A stretch of DNA of 64,000 nt, from positions 1,528,001-1,592,000 of the forward strand of contig NC_087119.1 of NCBI RefSeq assembly GCF_963855985.1, read 5' to 3'. Shown piece after piece: positions 24,154 through 37,230 of the stretch. The stretch's first letter is position 1. Every line of letters starts with the position of its first letter. A program made the position numbers and the translations under genes. The DNA comes from Ostrinia nubilalis (lineage: Eukaryota; Arthropoda; Insecta; Lepidoptera; Crambidae). The notes beneath the pieces are model-generated. The model searched no databases and was not told where the DNA came from. It saw nothing but the letters and a program-made list of their open reading frames with translations.

Positions 24154-24345
24154 TCCTAATCTATATTTATAAAAGCGAAAGGTCACTGATTGACTGACTC
24201 ACTCATCACGAAATCTCAGAAACCACAAGTGCAAATTTTGCATGGGGTTCCTTTTAGAACGTAGGTGAAGAACGGATTTTAAGAAACTCCACCCCTAAGT
24301 GGGTAAAACGGGATCCACGCGTACGAAGCCGCGGGCGGCCGCTAG
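24154..24345 (+). mobile_element. Short Helitron-like element
   Basis: It begins TCCTAATCTATATTTATAAA and ends in a GC hairpin (GCGGGCGGCCGC) followed by CTAG before T, the Helitron layout of 5' TC, 3' hairpin and CTAG. It makes no target duplication. 192 bp, non-autonomous, and a different subfamily from the Lep1 copies. Confidence 0.7.
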
Positions 24346-24611
24346 TTATGACATATTAATAAGAATATAATAAGTATGTATAGAAGTTTAGTATCTGTCC
24401 TAAGATATTCATTTTTAAACTAACAGTGTTAAAATAACTTTAGTTCCAAAGTTTAGACTCAAACATAAACAATTTGATGATGTTTGAAGTTTGATATTCA
24501 TAAATTATACTATCTAATAATATTTATTATATCCTTGTAGAGTGCCCAACAAAAGTCAACAATATGAATTAGATAAGCAACACTGACATCGCTAAGCGGG
24601 CTATTTGGGAC

Positions 24612-24881
24612 TAGGGTTGCCAGGAGGCTATAGCCGGACATGTTTGGCTTTTTAAGGACTTGTCCAACTTTTTATGTTCCTTCCGCGCCAGGCGAAAGTC
24701 GAGCCACAGAATAATATCAAGCGCACGAATCACGATGTTGGGCAACCGATGATGCTAGTACTCACTCGTGAGCTATGACACTAATTGCGTGCCGCAGTGA
24801 CATGTCCGGCTTTTAGGGTAAAATGTCCAGCCAAATGAAGCACAGAGTCCAGCTATTGTGTTTTTGGACCTGGCAACCCTA
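24612..24881. mobile_element. hAT-type MITE, TAGGGTTGCCAGG family, copy 1
   Basis: The ends TAGGGTTGCCAGG and CCTGGCAACCCTA are flanked by TTTGGGAC and TCCGGGAC, an 8-bp duplication with two changes. It is about 80% like the copy at 62305-62604 and is non-coding. Confidence 0.8.
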
Positions 24882-24899
24882 TCCGGGACCATCGATCGA

Positions 24900-27590
24900 G
24901 GGTTGAACCGTCCGGTTTAATTAACACACCACCTCAGGCCGCGGAAATATGCCACGTTAGCCCACCGCATGCGGGCTGCACTCGCTTGATGATGCTCGCC
25001 TGGTTTCTGTCAACTAAATTTCAGAAGGCGAAGCCCTATAGAAAAGGATTCTGTATTTTACATCATCACTGAACGCCTAATCTTAACTAAACAAGAGTTC
25101 ATATGATGAAATAACTAACAAATATTTGTAATAAATGAACATTCAATTATTTAAATGCTCAAGTAGAACCATCCAGTTTCCTACGATTTTTAGTATTGAC
25201 CCTACAAATTTTAAGTGGTTGAGTATTTCTCACTTATTCACTTTTGATCCACTTAAAATTTGACCCCCGCATAGCATTAGCCAAACTTTATCTCAGTTCT
25301 TCGTAGTAACACTTATCTGAAGTATCGAACCATCCAATATAGTAATGGCCCAATATTCAGTGGCAAATTAATACACTGTTTTCGAGAAACCATTAATCAC
25401 GTTGTACCACAATTCGGACTGGACGCGCTTGAACAAATTAACTCAAAGCAAATACCTCAACATCCCACATTCTATATCCCGATACCTGTGTCGATGCATC
25501 GAGTTTGCTATGGATACCGCAATAGTGATGTGCATCGCAACAATCCACTAATGATCGTAATTCTAAGTCAAATATATCGCTAGCGAAACGAAGAATGCCA
25601 GAATTATAATAGCAATGGCCACTCTGTAATATTTTTAACCGACTTCAAAAAGGAAGAGCTTCTCAATTCGGTTGGTGCTAGTTTGTCGAAGACATGTGCT
25701 GTGTAGTCTGTCGAAGACATGTAATGTCAACAATTAATTACATCGAAACCTAACATGCCGACAACTATGCAACGAAGCTATTGAGTTAGGCTATGTGGTC
25801 TGGTTCTTAGTACTTTATCACAAACCTACACGCACTTGGTGCATATCAGTGAAAACTGATACACTCACGTTAAAAAGCTGAAGCAGCAGACCGTGGCTCA
25901 AGGCATTACACATCGATAAAGTCGCGGAGTTCATGAGAATAAAAACATTATTGCCCGATACTATACTCAGAATTGATATCTCACCGTTATCTTAGAAATG
26001 CTCTTATTTATTTGTGATTAATTTTGTTATGTTCGGTTCAAAGACTTTCATGACACACCTGCTGGAAATTATTTATATCTACACATATTTTCGTTGGCAA
26101 CAATTTCTATATTTATCAGTCACCTTCTAATGACTCAATGTATTGGTTTAATCAGTCGTATAAAGGTGAACTTACTTGAACTTGCCTTCAGACTACACAT
26201 CAAACAGACTATTAATTATCAGCCTGAGTCAATCATTCCAAAGATTCATCAGAGTGCATCAAAGCGTTTGTCTGAAGGTAAACACAAACCACGGGACCAT
26301 CAAAACAAAGCCGAATGCATGTAATCCATCAGCAGATGTCGAATACTCAATACGTTTGATTCTAGTTGGGCCGTCATCGGCGTATGAAATGCCTAGCTAT
26401 GAATTAGGGGTATTCAAATCAGCAAGCCAGCAGAGATTTGGCTTCCTACAAAGGGGACAAAAATGATCAGAATTTCTCGCGTCCAATACGTATCTATAGC
26501 TGGGACAGGCTATCAAGTTACCGCAAGCAATTGGGATAATCACGTGATGTTATTAAGCCAATATAAATAACAATAATTGAGCGCGCTATATGACAACACC
26601 ACATTAGTGGCAAAAAAATCCTAGATGCTTCCACTCAGACATTTGTTAATTTAATTATGTACTCGTATGTACACCGCCAACATTAGTTAAATAACAAAAC
26701 ATGGAGGTGGAAACGAGACGCCGGGAAAAGGCAACAAAATAAAATGGTCCGAGTCGATGTTACAAAGAAGAAATAAAATGCCTTTTTTTGACGTAAAGTC
26801 TCTATAAATTCTGCGTCAATACATCGAAATCATTGATACTGTTACTCAGCTTGTTACCGCAGCAGTGACAGGCTTTATAAGCCAGGATACAATCTGCCCC
26901 AGTCATGTAGCAAGACAAAGGATCTCCATCCACGTTAGCTTACTGGATACATCACTTGGTCAAACTTTTAATGAGCTCACGCGTCGGCCAACTAAAGCTT
27001 CCTAGTGGTCGAGATGGGCGTATTCAGTTACATCGAGACCGCATGGTTTGCTCTAGGATGTACAATTTAACGCAATTTTTACAACTCTAAAATGATTACT
27101 GTTTGAATTGAAGATTGGATCGACTTCGACGGGACTGGCTGATGATTTAAGTCTTACTATCATTTCACAAAAACAAAAGGTAACGCTGAAAATAAGGAAA
27201 GATAATCCCCAGTAAATTGGCATTCTGCTACGCGGTCTGTTCAGTAGTCCACAAAGCAGCCGTTATGTTTCAACGAGTAGACCGCGCATCTTCAATGGAC
27301 ATGGCGCACAATTTTTGTTGAAGATGCCAAAAAAAACTACAAAAAATTAGAATGAATACTGTATTTTTACTTTTTTGATATCTTTAAAAATGACTGAAAT
27401 ATTCAAGCTCAAAGTGCGCTCTTCCGCTAGGAGCGATTTTCCGCGCGGATTTTGAAAATGTGACGTAGTAACATGAAAAGCTGCATGTAAGATATTATCT
27501 GTGTACAATGGTTAGAATGGTTAGTAGGGGAGCCGAAGCGGGGATTTCGGGACTTACTAAAGAGTGGCAGACTAACATACAAGGAAATAT
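24900..27590. other. No gene recognised
   Basis: Mostly single-copy AT-rich DNA. At 25636-25690 is AACCGACTTCAAAAAGGA, a dispersed lepidopteran repeat. At 26980-27070 both strands are briefly open in a coding-like way (plus reads MGVFSYIETAWFALGCTI) but without convincing splice sites. Confidence 0.3.
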
Positions 27591-27593
27591 TTT

Positions 27594-28067
27594 GTACAGT
27601 CACGGAATGAAAAGGTTCGTCAGTTTTCAAATTGATTCCTTCAACGAATCACGAGCACATATTACCTTTTGAAACTATGTTGCAGAATAATCTCGAGTTA
27701 GAGAAAATAATCTTTAACTGTTCGTCAGTAAAGTTCAAAATTATTCAGATCAAAGTTTGACGATTTATCTTGTCAAGAAGATTATTATGATTGTTAAACT
27801 AAAACCTTCTTGTTGGTTCAACTTGCCATTATTATTTCTTTTAAATAAAAAAAACTATTGTCAATTGGTCAATGTCATCATTGCATTGCACTGATGGGAT
27901 AGAAAAATAAACAAGCAAAACCTTATTCGTTAGCAATTTCATACGTTATTTAAATGTTAGCAGCACTGTTTCTTGCACTGTTATGTTGGCAGGTTTGACT
28001 CTCACAGCACCTAGTGCAAGCGAAAACCGACACTAAGGTGACGAACCTTTTCATTCCGCGACTGTAC
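27594..28067. mobile_element. 474-bp element with 29-bp terminal inverted repeats
   Basis: GTACAGTCACGGAATGAAAA at 27594 pairs with the end at 28039-28067 (CATTCCGCGACTGTAC), with one mismatch over about 29 bases. The interior is non-coding. No target duplication was seen. Confidence 0.7.
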
Positions 28068-28312
28068 CTGGTACCTCTAAGTATGAATTTTTGATATAAA
28101 ATGGGATTAGTTCTTATGCCTCTCACCCAAAAAATACCTCAATAATTAATCCCAAATTTGAGACCGCAGCCAAATTTTGAGTGACGATGGAAACTAGCCT
28201 AGATGGAGGACACATGAAATTGAACTTCTGCTTCTTCATTGATAAAGACTTATCATTTACCATACCTTATCATTTTGTATTCCATTTTCAAGTCACTTTT
28301 TTTTCGCTTACT

Positions 28313-29460
28313 GTTTAAACGGTAGCGCATTTTCTTACATAACTTTTCAATTCCTATCATTGGAGGTCCGAAAATATTTCTCATACAATTTGATACCATA
28401 ATGATCATTCTTCATAAAAAATTGAAAACCTACATATTTAAAAACATAATCATTGATATTCATAATATCACTAATCATACACTTAGTTTTTACTAATATT
28501 TGTTTTCATATATTTTTCTATACTAATGATCGAAACTCATAATCATTCGAATAAATAACTATAATATTCATAAATGTGATGTATCCTAATATTTGTTTTC
28601 ATAAATTTATTACTCATAAGTGTATTTATCCATATTATTGAAAATCATGATGTCTATATTCGTATTAAATCGTATTTTAACATTAAATTAATTTGAAATG
28701 GTCCAAAACAGGCAATATTTTGTGCCACAAAACTAACGTGACAGAAACGAATTGCTGCAAAACCGACTCCACGTAGTCTTGTCTGCCCTACCCCTAGAGT
28801 GTAATTTAAAAGCCGGAGGCGCGGAGGGAGGGCAGCCCTCGCCCGCTGTAACGAGGCTCAGGCACCCGGGTGAGCTGGAGCGGCTGAGGCTGGTCGCCGA
28901 GGCGCCGAAGGCGCCGATGGCGATCCAAAAAGCCGAAGCTGCGGAAGCAAGCGTGGGTGCCTGAGCCTCGTTACGCAAGGGCGGAAGGGCTGCACATCCC
29001 GCAGCGCCGGAGACGAGGAGATACCAATGCATGCTGCATGCTTGCTTTCATGCTGCATGGTCTGCATGCTTATCTACTCTATTAAATTATATATGATTTT
29101 TTTAAAGATACGAGTATGTCTGTTATAAAGTAAATTATTCTGAACAACAACATTATGAGTCGAAGTATGTTCTTAGTAACAACATTATTAATTAAAACAA
29201 TATGATCAATGAATGTTATGAAGAAAAAAGATCTGAAATTAAAAATTATGTATTTTAAATGGTTCTTGGTAGTAACAGTATTGATAAAAAAAATATGATT
29301 ACTAACTGTTATGAGCTCCGATGGTAGTAATAAAAATGTATGAATAAAAAAAGTATGAAAAATAAAATTATGAAGAGAGATTATTATGAACACAAATCGG
29401 TAGTAAGACAAAGAATAGGATTTAGAATTTTATGTGAGCCAATATAGAACCGTTTAAACA
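28313..29460. mobile_element. Composite element: AT-rich inverted arms around a GC-rich core
   Basis: GTTTAAACGGT (28313) and ACCGTTTAAAC (29450) bound a 1.1-kb unit. The left arm is full of CATAAT/CATAA words and the right arm of the reverse words ATTATG/TTATG. The core (28790-29060) is strongly GC-rich and contains a perfect 20-bp inverted repeat, GTAACGAGGCTCAGGCACCC, at 28848-28867 and 28955-28974. No convincing protein is encoded; the alanine-rich frames across the core reflect GC content. Confidence 0.55.
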
Positions 29461-29514
29461 AAACGTGAGATTTTTTTAAATCTCAGGTCTTTTGAACGCA
29501 CATCTGAACGATGT

Positions 29515-29640
29515 CTGGTTTTAATTTCTTCAGTTACTCCGTGACCATGGCGCTTGTAACAGTGCCGAAATATTGGAAACTCAAAACTAAGGTACATGGT
29601 AGCAATCCCGTCAGTAATAATAATAGGAAAATGTCTTGAA
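29515..29640 (+). repeat. Possible retroposon 3' fragment
   Basis: CCGTGACCATGGCGCTTGTA, CAGTGCCGAAATATTGG and AATCCCGTCAGTAATAATAA look like a dispersed lepidopteran retroposon end with a TAATAATAA tail. It is single copy in this window. Confidence 0.35.
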
Positions 29641-30880
29641 AAATAAGTAAATCGTATATTACCTACTTTATGTAACTAATTTTATTATGTATCATACTTA
29701 TAACTAATCACTTCATTCAGAACTAGAAAACGATTCCAAGGATTCCACTTTTCTTCAATAGAATCAAGATAAAGAGGTATTTATTATAAATTGCTCTTCC
29801 AGCATTTCAATTATTCTATCTTACTTGATGAAATCTTTTTCAATGTTATTTACATGGTCATAACATTTTCACCATTCCTCTGCACCAATTTGTGAGGTAC
29901 ACCTGAAACCCCCTATAAAGCAGCTATTATAAGAATAATATTTAAAAAACTCCAACTTATTGTAAACTCAACGACGCGCTTTAAAATCAAAGATTGACTA
30001 TGAATTATGCCTTATTTTACAATACACATTGAAAACAATATGACTTGCTTGAGCTTTTTTGACTTTTTCACAAAAATAACAAATAGGCATGAAGAGATTA
30101 CAAAATTTCTGCAGCGACTGACAGTTCACTTGATTTACTTTGACAGGTGACAATAAAGCCATAGACATTTGCCATATGAAAGACACACTTTTCCAATATT
30201 TTTGTTTGCCATGAGATTCTGGTACACCTATTCCTATACCTATCATTAAATGAAAAGATAAACGAAATTTTTTCAGCACAACGAAAATTTGCTTTGGCGC
30301 GTAGCCACACCAATGCAATGTGACAACTGCAGTTCGGACTTCTTTATGCGTCCACTACACATACAATAAAATTCGAACTATCGCACATTTTTTCTTTTTT
30401 ATTCTAATTCAGTAAAAAATGTTTTTGAAACCTTCATTCAAAATTCAAAAGTTATTATCATATGACAGAACTTATGACCAGACTATGTACATTGAATAAA
30501 ATATTTTTCGTTTTATCATCAAGCTTAGCCTAATAAGTTACTATGACACTCGAGTTAATCCACATTCAGCACCATAGCCTCCCCTTCTACAAGGCCCTCT
30601 ACAAATGTCTAAACGTCACTTAACCCTTTTAGCACCAGTTCTTTTGTTTTTGAGAAGATCTACCCAATTTTTTATATCAATTAAATTATAGTCCAGTCGT
30701 TTGGTACAAATTAACATGGTTACCTGGAAAGTGTTCCGGGAGTTTTGAAAATTGGTGATTAAAATAGATTTCGCTATGCTCTCTGTTAGTCTGTTAGTTA
30801 AGTGTGATTGCCGCGCTCGTTGCGAAATTGGGAAAATGCTGCCTTAGAGAAGATTTTTGATAATTACATTCTTTCCTATT
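29640..30880. other. No gene recognised
   Basis: AT-rich sequence. A minus ORF at 29998-30318 (106 codons) has an odd composition rich in Cys, Phe and Lys and no splice support; I do not recognise it. Confidence 0.3.
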
Positions 30881-30884
30881 TTGT

Positions 30885-31345
30885 CGTTACAGCCAAATGA
30901 CGTCCACTGCTGGACAAAGGCGAGAGGCCTTTGGGTTTTTCATGGGTTTTTCATAATAAAAAGTCCTGCGCTGCCCGCATTCAGGTACTTCTCGCGACCT
31001 TTACCAGATCGTCGGTCCACCTAGTAGGAGGCCTGCCCACGCTACGTCTTCCAGCCCGTGCCGTGGTCGCCACTCAAGAAATTTTCTGCCCCAATGGCCA
31101 TCGTCTCTACGAGCTATGTGTCCCGCCCACTGCCACTTGATTTTAGCAATTCTGCGTGTTATGTCGGTCACTTTGGTTCTCCTGCGGATCTCCTCATTTC
31201 TGATTCGATCACGCAGGGAAACCCCGAGTATAGCCCGCTCCATCTACCTTTGGGTGACCTTGAGTTTTCTTATAAGGCCCATAGTAAGCGACCACGTTTC
31301 AGATCCTTAAACTTTCCTATTTATTTCACGACTAGCTTTTGCCTT
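30885..31345 (-). mobile_element. RTE-like LINE 3' end, longest copy
   Basis: The minus strand carries MERAILGVSLRDRIRNEEIR, then KVTDITRRIAKIKWQWAGHI and ARRDDGHWGRKFLEWRPR, and in a shifted frame the VGRPPTRWTDDL end. This is the stretch after the reverse transcriptase palm in RTE elements. A frameshift near 31020 and an insertion near 30930 show it is dead. A Lep1 Helitron abuts it on the right. Confidence 0.75.
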
Positions 31346-31665
31346 TGGCTTCACCCGCGTGAAATTTAGTGTCACAGATCGGCATAAATAATTTATTATA
31401 GCCTATATGTTAATCTGGGTTACAAACAATAATATTGTACAGTTTCAACAAAATCCGTTGAGTACTTTTTGCGTGAAAGAGTAACAAACCTGAGACACAG
31501 GAATCTTCCTAGTTCAGGTATCAACCACCAACATTCTTAGTTTTTGTTTTTCCTGATTGTTTGTTATCATAATATTATCTGTTATGTTGGTGAGAATATT
31601 TTACTTTATTTTAAACTTCCAGACATCCAGACATCCAAACTTTCGCATTTATAATATTAGTAGGA
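31332..31665 (-). mobile_element. Lep1-type Helitron
   Basis: On the minus strand it starts TCCTACTAATATTATAAA and ends TTCACGCGGGTGAAGCC, a GC hairpin, then CTAGT. About 120 bp of extra sequence sits in the middle. It is non-autonomous, and Helitron ends are complete. Confidence 0.8.
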
Positions 31666-33582
31666 TACAATTATGTAATGTAGAAACAAACAAGACAAAA
31701 AAAAATGTATACTTCAGCAACGCGAACTTTTTTATACTTCAGCATATTTAGGACACCCGGCAGCGTGTCCTGCTATGATCAAATAAAAAAGAACTCGCAA
31801 TTTAGCAGGTACATTAAACGAGGTCACAAAATTCGGAAAGAACATAGCGAAATGTATTTATTCACCAATTTTCAAAAATTCCGGAAAACTTTCCAAGTAA
31901 AATTAACAAATAACTGGACTATTTACTCGTTATTGAGCACAGAGACACAAACTTGGTTATTTTTCCAGAAAATTTATATTTAAGTGCATAAATGTAAAAA
32001 TGGCTTCATAGTGCACAAAATTGGCAATAGGTGGCATAATAATGGTTACTTTTTTAGCGCCTAGTTTGAAATGTGATTGAACGATGACAACTAACAACAG
32101 TTGTCAGTTAGGTAAAATTTTATTTTAGTTGGAAAAAGACAAAAAGTGGTAAATGGGTTAACGTGCGGGGGCTGCAAAATCATGTTGTGACGTCACGCGC
32201 GAATATTGGAAATTTTTGAAAATTTTAAAAAGTCCGTAAACTTCTCGAGGCTCTATCTTCGGTAATATTGGATGGATTGAGGTGAAATAAAAACTAGTGT
32301 AATGTGTGTGATCTAAACTTTAAATTAAGTCATAATTTAACTTAATATTACAACTTATGCGTGTTGTCCATTATCGATATTATTATCATGTGGACATTGT
32401 CACATTTCAGAATCAGATTTTATATCGATACAAACTCTCGATGTTAGCTCGATACTCGATGATGTAACAGCGCAGCCTTCGCGAGCATCCACTAATGATC
32501 GCTAAGTAAATAGCTTCAAAACAAGCTCAAGCTGCAGAGCAAACAAGGCGCTTGTTACGTCCACGTGATGCCATAGCTCGCACAGCGGTCATAAAACTAT
32601 CCACAATAATGCGAAACCAAACACTGGGTAATTAATTTAATAAACAGCGGCGATTTTGATATGGACTCATCAAACAAACTGCACATATTTAACCTAAAGT
32701 TCCAAACAGCACATTATATCAAATGAATACAGCATTTGGTAAAATTTAACAGAGCTGTGCTCGAATACACCACTTGCGACTTTATTAATAGGGCAAGTAA
32801 TTAAGCTATTTGCTTTCATCCAATTTTAAATTAATTTGCTAATGATACGTGTTTGACCGAAATTTAAAATCAATTACTGTGCGGAAATTACACATAATTA
32901 ATGTTTTACTATGTTCGGGGCGAAAATCTTTTAGTGGATCAATCAGTGGGTACTTGATAGGAACCTCAGAGTCAGAGGTATGGTCCAGTTTATAAATTCT
33001 TGGCTTGAACTTGACACGCTCGCCTGCGTGCCTGGATTATAGACATTCAGTTCTTAATAGATAGATAGACTAGATAACGCAGTTGCGAAGAGACTGGATG
33101 GACAGATTTAACTCAGTTTCTCACTATCTCCATATTGTAATCATGACGCTCTGAGGTTAAATCCCACTTTACTGTTTCCGATTTAAAACTTGGGCCAAAT
33201 GAAACCGTTTCGTGTGTCCATTTGTCATTTGTCTTATCCGGCTGCAAAAGCCGGGCTATTTTTGCCGAGTGTATGCACGTCTCTCAATTATCAGCGTCAC
33301 CCGTGGCGTGGGTCAATCGGCTTGATTGATTTTGACGTGCATGCGTCGTTGAGGTTTTTTTAATAACATCTGTGTGGTCGGAATGAAAATGCGTTCGAAC
33401 TTGCAACATTGTTACAATATATTTTATGGATGCAGAAATATCATAGGTATTGATTGCATTTGAATACAAGTGATATTTTACTATGACGCATTTCCTCCTT
33501 TGGTGGAGTAGTTTAACAAAATTATGTACGAGACGAAAATCGAAGAGCTGAAGTGATCCATGTATCCCGAAAGTGGCTTATG

Positions 33583-33739
33583 GTTGTTGCAATTCACGAA
33601 TGCGAGTGAGCTCTATATGGTGGCTCGCTACTGTTTGTTTTTTTTAAGTTTTGATAGACATTACACTATCGGTATGTGCAATGTGCATGTACAAGTCCAC
33701 ACACAAGTAAAACTCACTCGCCTTCGTGAGTTGCAAGAA
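33583..33739. repeat. Small foldback, 28-bp arms
   Basis: GTTGTTGCAATTCACGAATG and onward pairs with the complement at 33713-33739, with about four mismatches. Likely a MITE remnant. Confidence 0.55.
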
Positions 33740-34742
33740 CTATAATAGAAAATATGTTTTACTTAACTTTGCATCCCGTGAATTTCCATGGCAAATGATT
33801 ACTCGTGTATGCTCATCTACTTAACCTTACGCGACAAGCTGGCCGTGACATCACGCCCACTTTAAATACCTTTACAGTGTGACTACAACGATCATCAATT
33901 AAAATCTGGGAGATTAGTAAATCCATTAAAATACCTGAAAAAAAATATTACTTCATCTTTTGACCATAGATTTTGACTGAGTCTAGATAAGACTTTAGAT
34001 ACAGTTGCTCACAAAATCACGTACAAAATATAATGTCCTGTCTATGTGACATTATGTCTATGTTTGTTTTTCATATGGAGTTTCCGAGTGTGCCCTTCTG
34101 ACTCTACATCACAACTTGACATTGAATTTACAAACGTTAAACATGTTTGACACAAGCTCTCGGTTGCCTCAATTTAAGCATTAATTTAAGATGTCATTAA
34201 TAGATTACTTAATCCCCTCAATCAATTGATGTAATTTTTATGAGCTGTCAAAAGTCGACTCTACCATAGCAAAACAGGCTGTTGACGTCATTATTTTCCA
34301 AGTCAACACACTTATAGAAAAGTTGTGCTTTGAAATGATTGGTGAATGGTGACAAATACTTACCCAATTTCTTTTTTGCCTCATACATAAACAAGTTATT
34401 ACAATAAACAAAGTATCTAGCCGCAGATAGGTACCTAGTACACAATATCGCTCGTTAAAGGTCCAACCGCTATCGGGACGCTTCCTCGTACAGACAGCAC
34501 ATCAAACTGCGCATTTTTGTTGCAACATCGCTCTTATTACCACGCCATAAGTTCCCTGTGTTCAGCTTGACGTGCTAGTCTGTACATAAAGGACAATCAC
34601 TTTTCTCATTTCCTACAAGCAGTAAACATCCCGCGCCGCGATCGCCATTCCCCGATCTAGTTGCTTCTCAAACTTCGAGGGAGATCGATCTTTTGCTGGA
34701 AACTTCTGAAAATCTCTTCGGGTTACTTTACACTTTTAAGAT

Positions 34743-34962
34743 TAGGGTGATCGCTATAGTAATTAGCCAATACATAGTTATTTGCCAACTTGCCTAAAAT
34801 GAAAAGAAAGAAGCCTAATGGAAGTTATTAAGAGAGGAAAAGAGACAAATATTTTTTCTGAGCAATACGCAGTCCAATGTAGTAAATATTTTTGTCTCTT
34901 ACTTATTAACAATCCAATATGTCAATAACTATGTATAGGCTAATTACTATAGCAATCACCTA
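34743..34962. mobile_element. Palindromic MITE, 40-bp arms
   Basis: TAGGGTGATCGCTATAGTAA and ATTACTATAGCAATCACCTA form arms of about 40 bases. A second inner pair around AGAGACAAATATTTTT makes the whole 220 bp foldable. Confidence 0.7.
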
Positions 34963-35669
34963 GGTACAATCACGGCGTACAATCGACTGCGATGAGCTAT
35001 CATAGCTCACTTTGTTTATTTCGTAGTTAAGTGACTAATTAACTTATTTATAATAATTATCAAGAAACTTTTGTCATGGAAAGAAACTTTTATTACACAC
35101 GTATCACATAAGTATTTAATCCGTTTTTTAGAAAAAATAATTAAAACTCAATGTCATCTAATTGATTATTTATTTATCGTCGAACTAACTTTCTAAAGTA
35201 ATCGTGGACCTTTCAACACTTGCTAGATTAACAAACACCTATTTCCTGTATGTAAATTCTTAAGTTTACTCAAAATTAACCTGAAATCGGTCACTATCTG
35301 TAACTGTATTTTTGTTTTCGAGGTTTTCAGCAGTAATATAACAGTACAAAAATTTGGGAACCGCATGGATTGCGCAACCGGCATAAACATTGTCATGTGA
35401 AGTAAGTAGTTATAAAATATTCATAGCAATCGCCCCAATCACAGGCTGCTATTAGTGTTGAATATGCTGCAACTGTCTTTCACTGCGGCGACATTTCACA
35501 CATCAGTAGTAACTGTAGACCTTTTTAGATGGTAGAATCTTTTTCTGCTTTTCTGTTATTCAATAAGGGTGTAATTTGAAGCCAATTTTCCTATCGGACA
35601 TGTCGTGAAGTCTGACAGGCTGTTACAGCGAACACTTAAAAATATTAAAAGAATATCCCTTCACTTAGC

Positions 35670-35832
35670 CTAGGCGCAGACCACCGACTTTTAGTTGGCC
35701 GATAGTTGGGCCCGATTCTAATTTGTATGAGGAATCGGCCGATATCGGTGTAGTGTGCGCACTTTTATACATGTCTATATTAACAGCCCGACCCAACTTT
35801 CGGCCAACTAAAAGTCGCTGGTCTGCGCCTAG
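35670..35832. mobile_element. Palindromic MITE, CTAGGCGCAGACC family, copy 2
   Basis: Same ends and arms as the copy at 17979-18149, in the opposite internal orientation. 163 bp. Confidence 0.8.
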
Positions 35833-36124
35833 GCGTCTTTAAGCCTACGCTTAAGAGGTGTTAAAACTAGCAAGTATTGCATGTTTAATCTACAATGAAT
35901 TAATTGGTTTTAAAATATAAATTCACGTCCATAAATCATGCTACAGGAAGAACGAGCTAGATATTATATCAGTTAGGTATACCAAATAAACGATATCAAT
36001 CAATACGACCGTGAACGCGAGTTGCCGCTTATTCAATACGGTAATGAAAGGTGACGGAGCTAATATAATGTACATAATGTACTGCGCTTCCGTAAATATG
36101 CTCCGATATCGAAGGGGCATTAGT

Positions 36125-36378
36125 ATTTAGTATTTATTTTATAAATAAACATTGGACATTTTACAGCGCATCTAGTACCAAACTAAGTAAAGCTTGTACT
36201 ATGGGTACGTAAACATACCTACTTATTTATACTCGTTTTTCTAGATTATATGTCATAGATAGAAATCTAGTCTAATAAAAACAGATATGTTCATGCACAA
36301 TGTTTGTACTGTGCGGGAAACTAACCTGCGACCTCTGCATAGTCCGTTGTGAACCACTATACCAAACGGCCGACAAAA
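36125..36378 (-). mobile_element. tRNA-derived SINE, full length
   Basis: Read on the minus strand: A-box TGGTATAGTGGTTC near 36365-36352, B-box-like GGTCGCAGGTTAGTTTCCC near 36332-36314, a body matching the SINE at 22366, and an ATTTATT tail near 36125-36150. The B-box has a change (GTTAG for GTTCG) that should weaken transcription. Confidence 0.75.
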
Positions 36379-36715
36379 TTTGTTAGTTAATTAATTAATT
36401 GTAGCATCCTGAAGTCCTATCCTAAGACGGTGGGGCGTCGAACGTAGCCGCTACTGCATAATAGGGATTTCTGAAGATCGTTCTAGATTGGCTGTATTGG
36501 GGGAGGCCTAAGTCGCGATTAACAAGGGCTGACGTTAGCATGATAAAGGGCTAAAGCGTATGTAAACCTAGAAGTAATGTGTTGATCCATTTCAACACAG
36601 CTACGCTTTTTGGAACTGATCAACTTTAATGATCCTGTCAAAATAGTATTTTAACCCTTTCACTGGTAATATGGAAAAATATTTTCGTTGCTTTTGTTCT
36701 CACTAAAGTTCAAAA

Positions 36716-36840
36716 TATGAAAATGAAAATGAAAATACTTTTATTAAATAAACACTTTACAAGTACAAGATATGTGCCGCTCTCGTATAAGGTTAACCTG
36801 TGTAACGAGAGTCAGGCTCCTCCTCAAAAAAACATAAGAC
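36716..36840 (-). repeat. Retroposon 3' end with GAAAAT repeat tail
   Basis: The hexamer-like run GAAAATGAAAATGAAAAT marks a tail, followed rightwards by GTGCCGCTCTCGTA and ACGAGAGTCAGGCTCC, a small inverted pair. The source element is not identified. Confidence 0.4.
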
Positions 36841-37094
36841 TAAAATTTAGTGTTTAGATTAAATTTTATCTTTTAATTTAAAAAATAATTTAAATAGAAA
36901 AACAAAACAAAAATGTGTGTGTGATAGTGTCAGTGTGATTTTGTGTGTAAGTGAATAAGTGATATGGTCATCAATAATTCTGTCACCACCAAATAGGTTT
37001 AACAGCTTTTGATCCAGAGATCGTTTTGGATTAATTTCCTTGATGGGACCCGAAAATTCAGGGATGTAATAATTGTTCTTAAATTGGTTAGGAC

Positions 37095-37230
37095 ATAGCC
37101 TACAAAAGGTCTAAAAAAATAATGTTACCGTGCTTCAGAAGGCACGTTAAGCCGTGTCGTTCCGGTTGGTCCGTGTCACGCGCCTATGACGGCTCGTAGA
37201 CCCAAACAGAATTTCGACCTCAGTTCTTTT
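37095..37230. repeat. Dispersed lepidopteran repeat
   Basis: CAGAAGGCACGTTAAGCCG and CCGGTTGGTCC are words of a common lepidopteran repeat. One copy here; boundaries not determined. Confidence 0.35.

Larger units (their letters stand above)
31670..35660. other. Gene-poor stretch
   Basis: AT-rich DNA with two palindromic elements (listed separately) and no recognised gene. A donor-like GG|GTAAGT at 34360 on the minus strand follows a short open frame but has no good acceptor. Confidence 0.3.

Noticed and set aside
28752..29067. Alanine-rich ORFs in the GC core
   Set aside because: Several frames on both strands are open at once, as expected from GC-rich DNA without stops.
29533..29600. Exon reading SVTMALVTVPKYW on the plus strand
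   Set aside because: The DNA looks like a known dispersed retroposon end, so the splice-like signals are probably accidental.
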